The notes under the pieces were generated by a model. The model did not search any database, was not told where the DNA came from, and saw only the letters and a program-made list of their open reading frames with translations. The translations under genes and the position numbers were made by a program. From Stromatinia cepivora (lineage: Eukaryota > Ascomycota > Leotiomycetes > Helotiales > Sclerotiniaceae): DNA of 64,000 nucleotides. The DNA is taken from assembly GCA_014898415.1 (NCBI GenBank), contig RCTD01000034.1, forward strand, positions 372,001-436,000. Reading direction: 5' to 3'. How positions within the stretch are numbered: the first letter of the stretch is position 1; every line of letters begins with the position of its first letter. This document shows positions 1 through 11,158 of this stretch, in pieces.

Positions 1-2211
1 ATTAATCTAGAGGCGTCTTCAGTTCTACTACTGACTTGGTTCCAAGGGTGATCATCGTCTAGCATTTTGAATCCACGCCAGCATGTGAAAACACCGTAAT
101 TTGTTCAAGGTGTTCGGGGCGACTATTTGGGATGCAGTAGGTCATCTCTACCATATGCCTTAATTCCATTTCTTGTTCGAATTTCTTTTGACAACTTTAC
201 CGTAAGAGGATCAAGAGACTCAAATTTCGCAACGATTTAGACGCATAGGCGAAGAAATCCAAACCCTGGACGAGAAGCATCTGAAATACCAGCGTTGTCG
301 AAGTGGGATGTTTACAAAATTGCTCAACACACATGAGTTAGGGTTGATAAAAGGCATTAAAAATACTTGAGATAAAATCAAAATGATCAGAGTCATCTTA
401 ACAATATCATCTCTTATCCCGCGTGCAAGTCCTCGCAAAGCTTCCGCTGCCAATGAAATTCTTGAGGTCTATTAGTGTAGAGTTGACTAGCAAATCTAAT
501 AGAGTTTCTGAACTAGTAGTGTCAAATTTAGTAAACATAATATAATACTGCTTTCATGCCCTTTTTACCGGTAACTCTGTATTCTCAACTAAAATCTTTA
601 GAAATGATTTTCTTCTCCCAAATACCACGACACTGTATGCTTTCCCCCAACAATCGATTGCCAAATAGTAAATGTACCCCTTTCTCAGACACAAAAGCAC
701 ACACAGAACAGAAAGCGATATCGTCACAAGACATGCTAATCGATGCGCTGAAAACCAGTTTCTTCCAATGGAAAACAGTTCCAAGCACAGCAGAACCAAC
801 AAGGAAGGTCTCACGATCATCTTCTCAAAACATGACTTTGGCGACAAATCACAGTACATCGAGAGAGAAAGCGTTGTGTTTCTCAGGCACAAATATAAGA
901 CACACAACATGTAATTCATCTCTATAGCGGCAGTAAGATACCCTCGACTTCGCTAAACCTAAGCCCAAAATCACATCCCCTTAGTCCCCATCCTCAACAT
1001 CACCCGCCTATTTTGACAAATATGGAACGGAATACCAGACATGTATATATATATCACTATGAAGAAGATATAGATATTTGATACTTTCCTACAACATAAC
1101 ATAGGAATAAATACCGAAGAGAAAGATATTCAATCTTACGATAAATCACACCATCCCAATCTCATTATCTCATTATTTCATTATTTCAAAATGAGAAAAA
1201 GGCAACTAGAATTCCCATATAATGATTACAAGAAAAATATCCTTCCAAGCCGAGAAATATCATATAGGAATTCTAATTCTACACTAAAAGTTTAAAAAAT
1301 TAGAACATTGGAATAGATACCTACCTACACTACAAAATATTCAAATCATGAAATCCTGTCTCCGAGAGATCCGGAGAATGGGGATAATAAATAGTATTAA
1401 CATTAAAAAAAGAAAGATAAAGTTAGTTGGATTTGAATGAGGGATATCCAAGATATATATATAAATTACCCACCATATAGAATTATTTTTTTCATACTTT
1501 CAAGCAGTATTTTTCAATATCGTTGATATTTATCATATCGATTTATAACTCTATCTAAGCTCTTCACATAATTATAATTCAATTTTCGGCGTTAGTTGGT
1601 GGATGGATATGTTTAATAGTTAGTATATTATAAATGACAGACAGCTCATCTATATCGAGATAATTCGAGATAATTAAAAGCAATTGCAAAACCAACCAGA
1701 GAAAGATACATCAATACTGCGAGTAGGAATCATAAATCGATGTGCCTCGTAGAGCTACCTAAGTATCGGAAGGCATTGTCTCCCTTCATATCCTCACGTT
1801 TATGCTATTGCACTTGCATTTCAGACTTCACATTTCACACGTTCACAATGAATCACTTAACTGGAAAAAGGTATTCGTATGAAGAATATATATGTACTCG
1901 AGTATTTCAACTCAATTCATTCCCATTCCCAAACCCATTCAATCCAATGCACCAGCTCACCCGAGCAAAAATACCACGCCAAACACCTAGCTAACCTAGC
2001 TGCTTGACCCAAGTCGAAGAATCCCAAGTCAGGTATCCCATCCATCCTAACAATAACAATGCATGTGCACGATGCAAGTCCAATCCCTGAATCCGATTTG
2101 ACTAGCCCCCAAACTCCATCATGTTTGTTCCATCTTTTAAAAACCAACTAAGTATCCATCCACTAATCCAAGCACGTTTTGTTCGCTAGAATATACTATG
2201 CTGATGCAACA
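1..2211. other. gene-poor left end of the window
   Basis: No gene can be supported here. The stretch is AT-rich, with short TA runs near 1040-1055 and 1455-1465. Open frames of 60-120 codons occur on both strands around 550-930 but resemble no family I know and overlap one another. The minus-strand frames at about 130-460 have somewhat protein-like composition but contain stops and lack an ATG. The window may begin inside the remains of a gene that continues to the left. Confidence 0.5.
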
Positions 2212-4584
2212 CTATACAACCTCGTCGTTATCCCAACTCCACCAACTGCTTCCTCCTTTATCTCCACTGCCTTTAGTCCCGCTATTATCCACCACCTCTT
2301 CCACCACTTCATCATCTCCTACCTCTACAATCTTAAGCATCTTCATCTCTTGCCTCTTAGCCATCTCCTCCTTCCAAATCCTTATCTCTTCATCATATCC
2401 CTGCCACCAATCCCAAACATCTTCCATTCGCGCACTAACCACCTTTCCCGTCCACTGATCAATTTTCGTCGGAATAGCCCATGGCCAAAACGGATCCGAG
2501 GGGTGCCAAACATCTTTATTCGAGTACTTGGGATGACAATACGTTTCACACATTGCCCATTCGGTTATAAACCACGCTATGAATATTGTGAAAAATAAAC
2601 CGAACCACGTAAATTTTTTGGTTCCAGGATAGCGGAGGCGTGGAATGGGAATCATGAGGTAGTGAACATTTGGGTTTAGGGCGGGGTCTGGAGGAGTGTC
2701 GAGAAAGAAGGGACGAGATGATGTTTTTGGGGTCGGAATACCGAGTTCTTTGGGAGAATGCGAATGTGAACCCGAGGATGCTACTTGTTGTTCTAACCTT
2801 TCAATGCCATGTCTGGCATCTCGTATACTGCTTGTGGTGTGTTTTAAACTTCGATTCATACGATGAAATGCAAGTTCCTCCAATCTTTTCCCTTTCTCTT
2901 CATGAGAAAGTGGTTTGCCGTTTTCATCAGTTTCGAGATTGATCTCTAGAGTTTCGGGTGCCGGCGATGTAGGTTGATTCTTTAAGAATAAGGAGAAATC
3001 CCGGTCGATAGTAGTAGAATCGTCTACTCGCGCTTCCTTTTCTATACGTTGGAGGTCGGCAGCGGCGGAGACGGTAGGGGCACTGTTTATTGGGGTTGGA
3101 CGAGTTCGCGAATGTGATTGGGAGGGTTTGGAGGGCTCACTGTTGCTGCGGGGTGACGAAGGTTCCTCTTTGATCTGAGGTTGTTCTTTGGGGGTTTTAC
3201 CATTGGTGCGCATTCGTGGTGGTGCGGGGGTCTCGATCCACCCGCCTGTAACTTTTGGGGTGGGCAACAGGAGTGGATTGATAGGCGCGGATGGAGGTGG
3301 AGTTGGTGCGGAATTCGGAAACTTTTCGGAGGCATGCTCGAGCTCGAATGGGGTTCTTTCTGATAATATTCGAGCTTCCGGATTATTGTCTGATCTACCG
3401 GTACTGTCTCCGCCGCTCCCATTTGTACCTGTAATAGCTTTGGAGAGATTCCTTAAAATCTGGAGAGAGTCTTCTTGTTTGGAATTTGGTCCATTCGGGC
3501 GTCTCTCATTTCCGCTAAATATTGTAATAGGAGTCCCATGTATCCTTTCTCCTTCTTCCTCCAGTATGGTTTTTTCGTGCATTTCATCTATTTCGCCGTT
3601 GGTCTCAGCTCGTTCAAACGACCGTGGCTCAAGATTTTCTGACGCCCTACGGCTGTGTTCGATGCTTGGACGTGTTTCAGTATTTACTGGAACACTCTGG
3701 TTCTTATCGTGCCTTAATCTGTTTTCGCGAGCTCTCTGTATCGCTTTAAGGCCGTCTTCACCTTGGAATCTTCTTTCTAACCGCGACAGAGGTTTCTCTT
3801 CCTGCGGCATGACATTCTCTTTATTATCACGCAGGCTGCGTACGGGAATCCCGACATGAACTGGATCGTTTCTTGAAAAGTCACCGCTTCGTGCTCTTCG
3901 TTCCCTGGGTAACCTATTTCGCAATACTCCTTCCTGCCTTTCCGGCGAAATCTTATTACCTTCACTCTCATGTGAAGTGATTGGTCTCCGCTCCTCGCGA
4001 CGTTCTTTCAATTCCTTTCGCAAACGATCTCTTCGCTCTTGTGATTTAGCGCGGACTGTCTCCCTTATCGCTTTCTCGTCCCCTGCTGTCTGCGACACTT
4101 TCCGACTCTCAGGTTTAGCGACGAATTCATCTCTACTCGCCGGCTTTTCTTGGACTTTGACAACATTTGCTTCTCCATCTTCCTCTTCCTCATCATCGTC
4201 TTCAGCAAAACTTCTCTCATTCTCCATAATCTCCTCAATCCTACTCGGTATACCCGCAGTTTTCAATCGCGGACTGTGATTAAAATCCATACTTTTAGTC
4301 GTAAACTCAAGATCCGTATCCCAACCTCTACCCGTCCCATTAGCTTCCTCCTCTCTCAATTTCCCAATATCTCTCGTAACACCCTCAATATCCACACTCG
4401 GATCCTCCCCATCATTTCCCTCGTCGTCTAAGATTCTCTTTATCCAATTTTCCGTAGATGTCCTCGCCGCCCTGGTTCCCCACCCCACGCCATCAGGCCC
4501 AGTATTATTATCATTCGCACTAAAAGTTCCTCTTGCGCGTGGTGAAGGCGAGCTATCGTATCGAGGTTGTTTGCTAGGAGCCAT
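2212..4584 (-). CDS. uncharacterised protein, one C-terminal membrane segment
   Basis: Single-exon gene of about 790 codons. The first ATG of the open frame is at 4584; the frame is open 12 codons further upstream but without an ATG. The first ~650 residues are hydrophilic, low in complexity and rich in Arg, Glu, Ser and Pro. An Arg/Glu-rich stretch at about residues 160-300 could form coiled coil. A strongly hydrophobic helix lies near residues 658-679, in the segment FTWFGLFFTIFIAWFITEW. It is followed by a Trp- and Asp-rich tail of about 110 residues. There is no signal peptide, so a tail-proximal membrane anchor with a large cytosolic or nucleoplasmic N-terminal part fits best. I do not recognise a named family. 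A nuclear-envelope or spindle-pole role would be a guess from architecture only. The intact frame of nearly 2.4 kb makes the gene itself convincing. Confidence 0.85.
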   Translation of the reverse strand: MAPSKQPRYDSSPSPRARGTFSANDNNTGPDGVGWGTRAARTSTENWIKRILDDEGNDGEDPSVDIEGVTRDIGKLREEEANGTGRGWDTDLEFTTKSMDFNHSPRLKTAGIPSRIEEIMENERSFAEDDDEEEEDGEANVVKVQEKPASRDEFVAKPESRKVSQTAGDEKAIRETVRAKSQERRDRLRKELKERREERRPITSHESEGNKISPERQEGVLRNRLPRERRARSGDFSRNDPVHVGIPVRSLRDNKENVMPQEEKPLSRLERRFQGEDGLKAIQRARENRLRHDKNQSVPVNTETRPSIEHSRRASENLEPRSFERAETNGEIDEMHEKTILEEEGERIHGTPITIFSGNERRPNGPNSKQEDSLQILRNLSKAITGTNGSGGDSTGRSDNNPEARILSERTPFELEHASEKFPNSAPTPPPSAPINPLLLPTPKVTGGWIETPAPPRMRTNGKTPKEQPQIKEEPSSPRSNSEPSKPSQSHSRTRPTPINSAPTVSAAADLQRIEKEARVDDSTTIDRDFSLFLKNQPTSPAPETLEINLETDENGKPLSHEEKGKRLEELAFHRMNRSLKHTTSSIRDARHGIERLEQQVASSGSHSHSPKELGIPTPKTSSRPFFLDTPPDPALNPNVHYLMIPIPRLRYPGTKKFTWFGLFFTIFIAWFITEWAMCETYCHPKYSNKDVWHPSDPFWPWAIPTKIDQWTGKVVSARMEDVWDWWQGYDEEIRIWKEEMAKRQEMKMLKIVEVGDDEVVEEVVDNSGTKGSGDKGGSSWWSWDNDEVV

Positions 4585-5144
4585 TTGCGCGCATATTCCT
4601 AGGGCTGTTGTTGCTTGCAATTGTGTTGTAATGGTTGCGATAAGTGGAATTTTGAGAGTCGCGGAATGAGAACGCGAAGCGCGTTTTTCAATTTTTGAGG
4701 GGCGAGCGCGTGGGCTTTGGTATTCCTTGTAAGGTTAATCCTTAAGTTATATTTGTATTTGTATTCGTATATTAATACGGGAGTTTAGAGCCTTAATGTA
4801 TTATTCACTCGAATTGTAAAAGCAATTGATTTATTATGAGCATCTCTACTCTGAGTACATCTCTGTCCCAACTTCTTTTGGACGAGTTATGTACGGTTAC
4901 CACTTTTTCTCAATGATGCTTATATATGTATCTAGTAGTCATCCATAAAAGTCAAATGATGTTATTATTTGAACCATCAGATTATTCCAGGATGTATATG
5001 AGTTCCCCGTCTCTCTTCAATATCTTCTCTCTAGATTGATGTTCATCTATCAATTCGAACCAACCCCCGGTATCATATACAAGTTCAATATACAGAGTAC
5101 AAACCAAAATCCAAATTTCCATGCAAACAATGCCGAGAATGCTT
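4585..5144. other. spacer upstream of the membrane-anchored protein gene
   Basis: These 560 bases separate the start of the minus-strand gene at 4584 from the 3' end of the next minus-strand gene. They hold the promoter and 5' UTR of the former. No coding signal or distinct motif was seen beyond AT-rich runs. Confidence 0.5.
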
Positions 5145-7157
5145 TTATGAATCTTCCTCTCCCCTTTCTAGCTCGTAAAATAGCATATAAACCTCTTTCT
5201 GCATATCCAGAACTTCACTAGTCTTACTCTCTTTTATCTTTTCGTCGCTAATTCTCCACCACCTTTCAACTGTCTTCCTCTTTCGCTTAGCACGAACTGT
5301 TTCCGTCAAAGAAGTCCGACTGCTTTCTTGGTTGGATGGATATGGGTTGGGGGATGATGAGGCGGGAGACGATCGACTAATTGTACTGGATACTTTCGAT
5401 AGACTTTTCCGAGCCGAACGTCCTAGGGAGCGGATGCTACCAGTATCAGAATCACGGGGGGCTGATGTAGGACCTGCAGTTTTGGACGACGATGCGACAG
5501 AACTAGCCGACGTTGGATTTATGCTAGAGAGACGTTTGTTATTCAGTGAAGAGTCTATCGAATTGCGCCCATTGGTGACTGGCAGAGATGTGGTAGATGC
5601 TGTCGTTGGTGACAATAACTCGGGAGTCGATGAGAGGGTGGTATTATCACCATCATCCCTTGGAGTAGCGTTTGTTCGAGGTGTCGAAAGTACTGAAGGG
5701 GTAGAAGTTAAAGATCTAGCATATGCGATTGATGGTTGAAAAGTATTTGGGGTTGAGAATGGAGCAACAAGGTTTTGCCTTCGGAAAGATTCATAGTGTC
5801 CACTATGATGGCTTCCCTTGTGGCATACTAGACTAAGAAGCTTGTACTTTCGTCGGTTCAATAAGCCTCCAAGTGGTAGCTGTTCAGGAAATGCTACCTT
5901 GGCGGAATTTTTCATGGTCGTCCTGGACTCAAAAATTGACCTTGAGAGATGAATTGCCATAACCTTTGGAAATTTGGTAATACGGACATGTTTAGCGATT
6001 TTTCGCTTGGGCGCGAATTTCGAATCTGGTAGTTCAACATCGACAAGCTCCTCTTCGGGATTTGTTTCTATAGCAGCCTTCAGCCTGTCTATTGACTTTT
6101 GAGTTTTTTCCTTGAATTTCTTTGAATTCGAGCGAGAATATTCTTGTTCAAAGGTTTCCAAGGCATGTACTAATCTACACTTCGCGCACTTAAAGTCCTC
6201 AATATATTCTGTTTTAAACATTCCGTCAAAGCATGCATTTAAAGTGGTAGATGTAACCTGAGGAACTGACAACGTCAGAGAACAGAATGTTGTCTGAGTA
6301 GGCTTTGGTTTAAAACCACAGGTTAAACATTCGATTTGTGATTCAGAACCACCTTCGAATGGGAACCCATCCTCGTTATCAAAGTCGTTATTGAGTTCTC
6401 CACCTTGTTGGGGCGACGTAGAGGATGTTGAGCTTGCCTCTTCTGAGCTATGAGAAGAAGCTGATGGTGCTTTCGTCGCAGGAGAATCCATGCCAAGTGT
6501 CGCGCTATCATCCAAACTAAGCTGGGCCAACTTTTCGTCCACAACTCTTTCATCTAAAGTGTGTAATTCTGCAGATACAGCAGCGGTAGCCTCTAACTCC
6601 CTTGCGTGATTTCTTGCCCTGTGACCTGCATGGTACTCGTCGCTTAGCCTCTCAGCCACTACTTGGAGAAACTCCTGCGCGTCCTGTTGTTGCCGGCTAA
6701 TCCTCTGCTTAAAGGCAGATTCTAACACAGATACAAATGGCGCAGCAGATATGGTCTTTTTATTCAGAGGTCTTTCGTTCAATGCATCCAAGATCTCTTT
6801 CAGACCCGTAGTGACTAAGCCCTTTTGTAAACCTTCTATCTTCCATGCTGGCAAGCCCTGCCGCGCCGGGTCTTCCACAATCTGGTTATATACCTCCGAG
6901 TTATCCAATGCCCTTCTATGTGTTTCCCTAATCAGATATATGCGTAGGTCGCCTAGGCCTGCGAGGGCCTGAAGTACTGAGTTTATAAAACAATCATTGG
7001 CAGTGTTGATCAAGCCTACCACTCCTTTCTTCCTCGTATTGGATGATGAGTTCTGTTCGTCCATCAGGAAGGTTGGCGCAAATACATAGACAAGTGTAAT
7101 TGCAGCAAGAGAAGCGCCCGCGGCATATGTTAGAGTTGTGAATTGTTTATCTGGCAT
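5145..7157 (-). CDS. ubiquitin carboxyl-terminal hydrolase, membrane-anchored (UBP16-like)
   Basis: Single-exon gene of 670 residues, ATG at 7157. It encodes a USP-family cysteine protease that removes ubiquitin from substrates. Residues 10-28 form a hydrophobic helix, so the enzyme is probably membrane-anchored like yeast Ubp16 on the mitochondrial outer membrane. The Cys box GLINTANDCFINSVLQAL places the nucleophile at Cys56. Two CxxC pairs (ECLTCG and FKCAKC, about residues 278 and 325) form the usual zinc-binding fingers. The His box HSGHYESF lies near residue 450. A Ser/Thr-rich insert of about 150 residues then interrupts the catalytic domain, and the closing motif with RWWRISDEKI and YMLFYE is at the extreme C-terminus. 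The catalytic set therefore looks complete. Its 5' end faces mrpl50 across about 560 bp. The family call is firm; the UBP16 orthology rests on the N-terminal anchor. Confidence 0.93.
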   Translation of the reverse strand: MPDKQFTTLTYAAGASLAAITLVYVFAPTFLMDEQNSSSNTRKKGVVGLINTANDCFINSVLQALAGLGDLRIYLIRETHRRALDNSEVYNQIVEDPARQGLPAWKIEGLQKGLVTTGLKEILDALNERPLNKKTISAAPFVSVLESAFKQRISRQQQDAQEFLQVVAERLSDEYHAGHRARNHARELEATAAVSAELHTLDERVVDEKLAQLSLDDSATLGMDSPATKAPSASSHSSEEASSTSSTSPQQGGELNNDFDNEDGFPFEGGSESQIECLTCGFKPKPTQTTFCSLTLSVPQVTSTTLNACFDGMFKTEYIEDFKCAKCRLVHALETFEQEYSRSNSKKFKEKTQKSIDRLKAAIETNPEEELVDVELPDSKFAPKRKIAKHVRITKFPKVMAIHLSRSIFESRTTMKNSAKVAFPEQLPLGGLLNRRKYKLLSLVCHKGSHHSGHYESFRRQNLVAPFSTPNTFQPSIAYARSLTSTPSVLSTPRTNATPRDDGDNTTLSSTPELLSPTTASTTSLPVTNGRNSIDSSLNNKRLSSINPTSASSVASSSKTAGPTSAPRDSDTGSIRSLGRSARKSLSKVSSTISRSSPASSSPNPYPSNQESSRTSLTETVRAKRKRKTVERWWRISDEKIKESKTSEVLDMQKEVYMLFYELERGEEDS

Positions 7158-7716
7158 AATTTCGTCAAACTAAGGATCGTCGGAAATCTCGGGGGTGGTC
7201 GAAGAGGATGGTGGGCAAATCGGATTAAAAGATGAGATAGGTTGAGGAAGTGAAGTTAATTTAAGAGAATTGGGAGGAATTTTCAATAACACTGTTCCAT
7301 CGCGAGACACACCTTACTGAAAGTATTTTGGCGATTTCTTTTGTTTCCAAGAAATAAGGAGATGAAGCTCTGTACAATAAGACGGCTAGATTTGTTCCGG
7401 ATCTAAGTAAAGTAGAGAATTATGCCGTTAAATCCATGAAAACCCTCCTCCGCAGACAATGCGAATTCTTGACTGTCATGGATGACCTTGGGGTTTAAAG
7501 TAGGTAGGTACCAGAATGTATTCCGAAATCTCTTATCAAGATCAACCGGAACAAATATTGGCAAACTTCGTTACCCCAGTCTTTGTTAATGCCGACATTC
7601 CGGAGCTAGTGGAGGGGTGAATGAAATAAACTAAGGTGTCTATTAAGCATAGCCAAATATTTTTGGCGATTTGGACTCCAACGATTATTAGAACTCCCTC
7701 AACTCACTGTCACTCA
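7158..7716. promoter_or_regulatory. shared divergent promoter region, USP gene / mrpl50
   Basis: These 559 bases lie between two start codons pointing away from each other, so they must hold both promoters. A TAGGTAGGTA run sits at 7501-7510. No further motif can be assigned by eye. Confidence 0.6.
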
Positions 7717-8683
7717 ATGGCTTCTTTATTACAGTCGCGGGCGCCCTCATGCGTAGCATGCCTTCGCAGGACAACAAATAGCTTTGGTGATGGGCTTCTT
7801 TTCTCAGGCAGCCAACAGGTTCGAGGGAAGAAGAAGCTTGCGAAAGAAAAAGATCATAACGTTACCATTCAGTTACTGAAACCTGTGATAGGAATTGGCA
7901 GAAAGGGCAAGTTTGCGCTGCATCTACCTGAGGACTATTAGTTCCAGTCACTAATTTTAGTATAGGAAGAATTGTTCAAGTTCCTCCCGGATTGATGCGA
8001 AATAAATTGTATGGCAGGGGATTTGCTGTATATGTGACACCTGGAGAATCCGGAGAAAGCGGTTTGAGGAAACTCGTCTCTCCTCCTGATAGCACTTTTG
8101 GCAAGCGCAAAGCTATCAGAATAGAGCAGGTACAAGATCAGAAGAAGCCATACAAATTCCCTAGCGGAGAACGTCGACTGAATCTCAAGAAAGTGGTTGA
8201 GCTTGAATTGCTGAGCGTATGTCTACCTCGATTTTTCCACAAATTAGAGGACAAGATTTGCTGACTGGCTGTGAATAGCCCGAACGCTCCACTGCTATCT
8301 TATCCGATTTAATACCACCTTACATAGAATTCTTCGAAACAGCCATCACCATTACCCCTCCACCAGTAAAGAAGGTCTCGCCATCTTTAGCGTCATCTTC
8401 CTCGATCTCCGCGGCAGCCTTCCAGAATAGTACGGGGAAACCAGAGGAGGTACCCATCTATGGGTCGGTATCGACTACGGATATAGCCATGAAGATAAAA
8501 ACCATTTTAGTTCAGGACTCAGAAGGAAAGCGGGTCGTATTTGGACCAGAAGATATCAAATTTGTTCAGGAGACAGAAGAGAAGGACCGTGTCAAACATT
8601 TGGGCATTTATGAGGTTGACATACAACTCAAGGGTGCTCCTGATGTTGTTCGAAGATCGATTAAAATCAATGCACAAGATTAA
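7717..8683 (+). CDS. mrpl50: mitochondrial large-subunit ribosomal protein bL9m (Mrpl50)
   Basis: Three exons: 7717-7910, 7970-8216 and 8279-8683; introns of 59 and 62 nt. The start is the ATG of MASLLQSRAP, which opens an Arg-rich mitochondrial presequence. The L9 signature follows: QLLKPVIGIGRKGK joined across intron 1 to IVQVPPGLMRN. The first acceptor (..GGAAG) is unusual. It was chosen because it restores the family motif in frame and leaves a sensible distance from the CTAAT branch site; the nearer TAG acceptors give a worse or shifted frame. Exon 3 carries a long fungal C-terminal extension ending in SIKINAQD. The protein would sit at the base of the L1 stalk of the mitoribosome. It is divergent from the USP gene, and a second mitoribosomal gene (mL40) lies about 20 kb away. 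Confidence 0.88.
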
Positions 8684-9861
8684 AGATAAAGATGGGGTCA
8701 ATGGATGTTGAAAAGGACTTGAAAGATACCTAGATACCTAGTCTTGTTTATCGATGTAACACTACACATTCTCCAATCGGGGGAGAGAATATACAGGCAT
8801 CATTCGATTTCAATAATTCATTGAAAAGTTGTAAATATCAATGCTCAGCTTTTCACATACATTCATTCATCCACGCATGAATTGAGGGATAAAGTTCAAT
8901 GAGAATATAGAGTAGTTCACGAACCTGAGGAGTCCAGCCACAAACATTCGATTACAGGAGGGGGGTCGTTGGTCGTAAAAAACTCGGTTCATCCATCAAT
9001 GCATACAGTCAGTCGGTGTCTAGTCGTCTGACTCCTTTCCACTTTTGAAAATGGCTGTCTTCAGATTACGCCCAACATCAACATCGAAAACATTTATGCA
9101 CTACATCCTCATGTAGTCGCAGTAGGTATGATCTTACAATGAGCTATCCATATGCTATGACTGGAACAGAGTTTCGCTTCTCTTGGTTGCATGCCCAAGA
9201 AAGTGAATAAGCCCGAAGGGTAGAAGAATCCAAACGAAGGATGCGTGATAATCGGAGGATCTCGCCGTAGTTTCTTCGGTAATGACATTATTATTGCCAT
9301 GGTTATGAGGTCAATTTCACCGGGTACCCCACTTGCAACAACTTCATCAGATTTTACCTACTTAATAAATGTATGTATGAAGTTGTTACCTACCTAGTAG
9401 TACCATACCTACCTTTTTATGACCATCAGCTTAAATCGTAAATATTGACTTCAGTCTACTTATTACTTAATTTTGACCCATCAAAATAAAAACGTTAAAA
9501 GAAGTAAGTGGGAAGAAATAATTAAAAGGTACGTCACGTCACATCATATTCACTAAAAGTTCAACTCGGGGTTCCATGTCTTTTTTGTTATTAAGACCAA
9601 TGAATGCCAACAAATTGATATGTTGAGGATTCTATTTGGAAACAACCACCCCACCATTAGCGTCATTTTAAATGTGACGGTATCGGTCCTGAAAGCCAAA
9701 AATACTCCACCCCTCTCTATGACTTTCTACTAAAGAAAACCTTTTCCATCTTGCTCAGTTACTCTGACTCTTTATTGATTCTTTTTTCCAAACCTCAGAT
9801 ACCCCCCTTTTTTTAAGACACTACAACTTTCAAATACATATACACAATCACAATCGAAAAT
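8684..9861 (+). promoter_or_regulatory. spacer and fba1 promoter region with pyrimidine-rich tract
   Basis: These 1.2 kb contain no convincing gene. From about 9700 to 9860 the plus strand becomes strongly pyrimidine-rich, with runs such as ACCCCCCTTTTTTT, followed by an A/C-rich leader ending CAATCGAAAATATGG. This layout is common in front of highly expressed filamentous-fungal genes and fits the aldolase downstream. ACCTACCTAG-type repeats occur at 9385-9416. Confidence 0.55.
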
Positions 9862-11158
9862 ATGGGTTGCGCAGACGTTCTCAGCCGAAAGTCCGGAGTC
9901 ATCGTTGGAGATGATGTCCTCAAGCTTTTCAACTATGCTCAAGAGCACAACTTTGCCATTCCAGCTATTGTATGTTATGGCAGCAATGAAAGACCATCTT
10001 GACGGATAATAACTAATAATGACAGAACGTTACCTCTTCCTCAACCGTCGTAGCATCCCTCGAAGCTGCTCGCGATGCCAAGTCCCCAATTATCCTCCAA
10101 ATGTCCCAAGGTGGTGCCGCTTACTTCGCTGGAAAGGTTAGAAAGCCTTCACTCAGCAAAACATACAATGACTAATTTCTGGATAGGGTGTTGCAAACGG
10201 GAACCAAGAGGCATCCATCGCTGGTGGTATTGCCGGTGCCCACTACATCCGTGCTCTTGCTCCAGCATACGGTATCCCAGTTGTCCTCCACACCGATCAC
10301 TGCGCCAAGAAGCTTTTGCCATGGTTGGACGGTCTTCTCGACGCTGATGAGAAATACTTCAAGGAGCATGGCGAGCCTTTGTTCTCTTCCCACATGATCG
10401 ATTTGAGCGAGGAGGAGGTTGACTACAACATCAAGACTACTGCCGAATACTTGAAGAGAGCTGCACCAATGAAGCAATGGCTCGAGATGGTATGTCAACA
10501 AGGAATATGAGAGGTCCGAGATTGTCATTCACTAATTCATTCTGCAGGAGATCGGTATTACCGGTGGCGAAGAGGACGGTGTCGACAATGAGGATGTTGA
10601 CAACAACTCCCTTTACACTCAACCAGAGGATATCCTTGCCATTTACCAAGCTCTTTCCCCAATCTCACCATACTTCTCGATTGCCGCTGGTTTCGGTAAC
10701 GTTCACGGTGTTTATAAGCCAGGTAACGTCAAGCTCCGCCCCGAGCTTCTCGGCAAGCACCAAGCCCATGTCAAGCAAGCCATCGGAGCAAAGGAGGACA
10801 AGCCAGTCTTCTTGGTTTTCCACGGTGGATCTGGATCTTCCAAGCAAGAATTCTTGGACGCCATCTCATACGGTGTTGTTAAGGTCAACCTTGATACCGA
10901 TATGCAATTTGCTTACCTCACTGGTATCCGAGACTACGTCCTTAAGAACAAGGATTACCTCATGACCCCAGTTGGTAACCCAGATGGACCAGATAAGCCA
11001 AACAAGAAGAAGTTCGAGTAAGTATCCCCTGACTTTTTGACCACAATGTATACTAATACTATGATAGTCCCCGTGTCTGGGTTCGTGAGGGAGAGAAAAC
11101 CATGTCCCAACGTCTCGCTGAGGGTCTCAAGGATTTCAACACTGCAGGACAGCTATAA
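9862..11158 (+). CDS. fba1: fructose-bisphosphate aldolase, class II
   Basis: Five exons: 9862-9969, 10026-10136, 10187-10489, 10548-11017 and 11068-11158, giving 360 residues, the usual fungal length (yeast Fba1 is 359). The enzyme splits fructose-1,6-bisphosphate into DHAP and glyceraldehyde-3-phosphate in glycolysis and runs in reverse in gluconeogenesis. Class II zinc-enzyme motifs are present: HTDHCAKK with the catalytic Asp and a zinc His, GFGNVHGVYKPGN with a second zinc His, and HGGSGSS with the third. All four introns are 50-58 nt with GT..AG ends (GTATGT and GTAAGT donors) and keep the frame. Codon choice leans to C-ending codons and the upstream region is CT-rich, both fitting high expression. 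Confidence 0.97.

Noticed and set aside
554..927. Overlapping frames of about 120 codons on both strands
   Set aside because: They overlap antisense, resemble no family and have no supporting splice or start context.
3188..3859. 223-codon plus-strand frame
   Set aside because: Antisense shadow of the intact minus-strand gene at 2212-4584.
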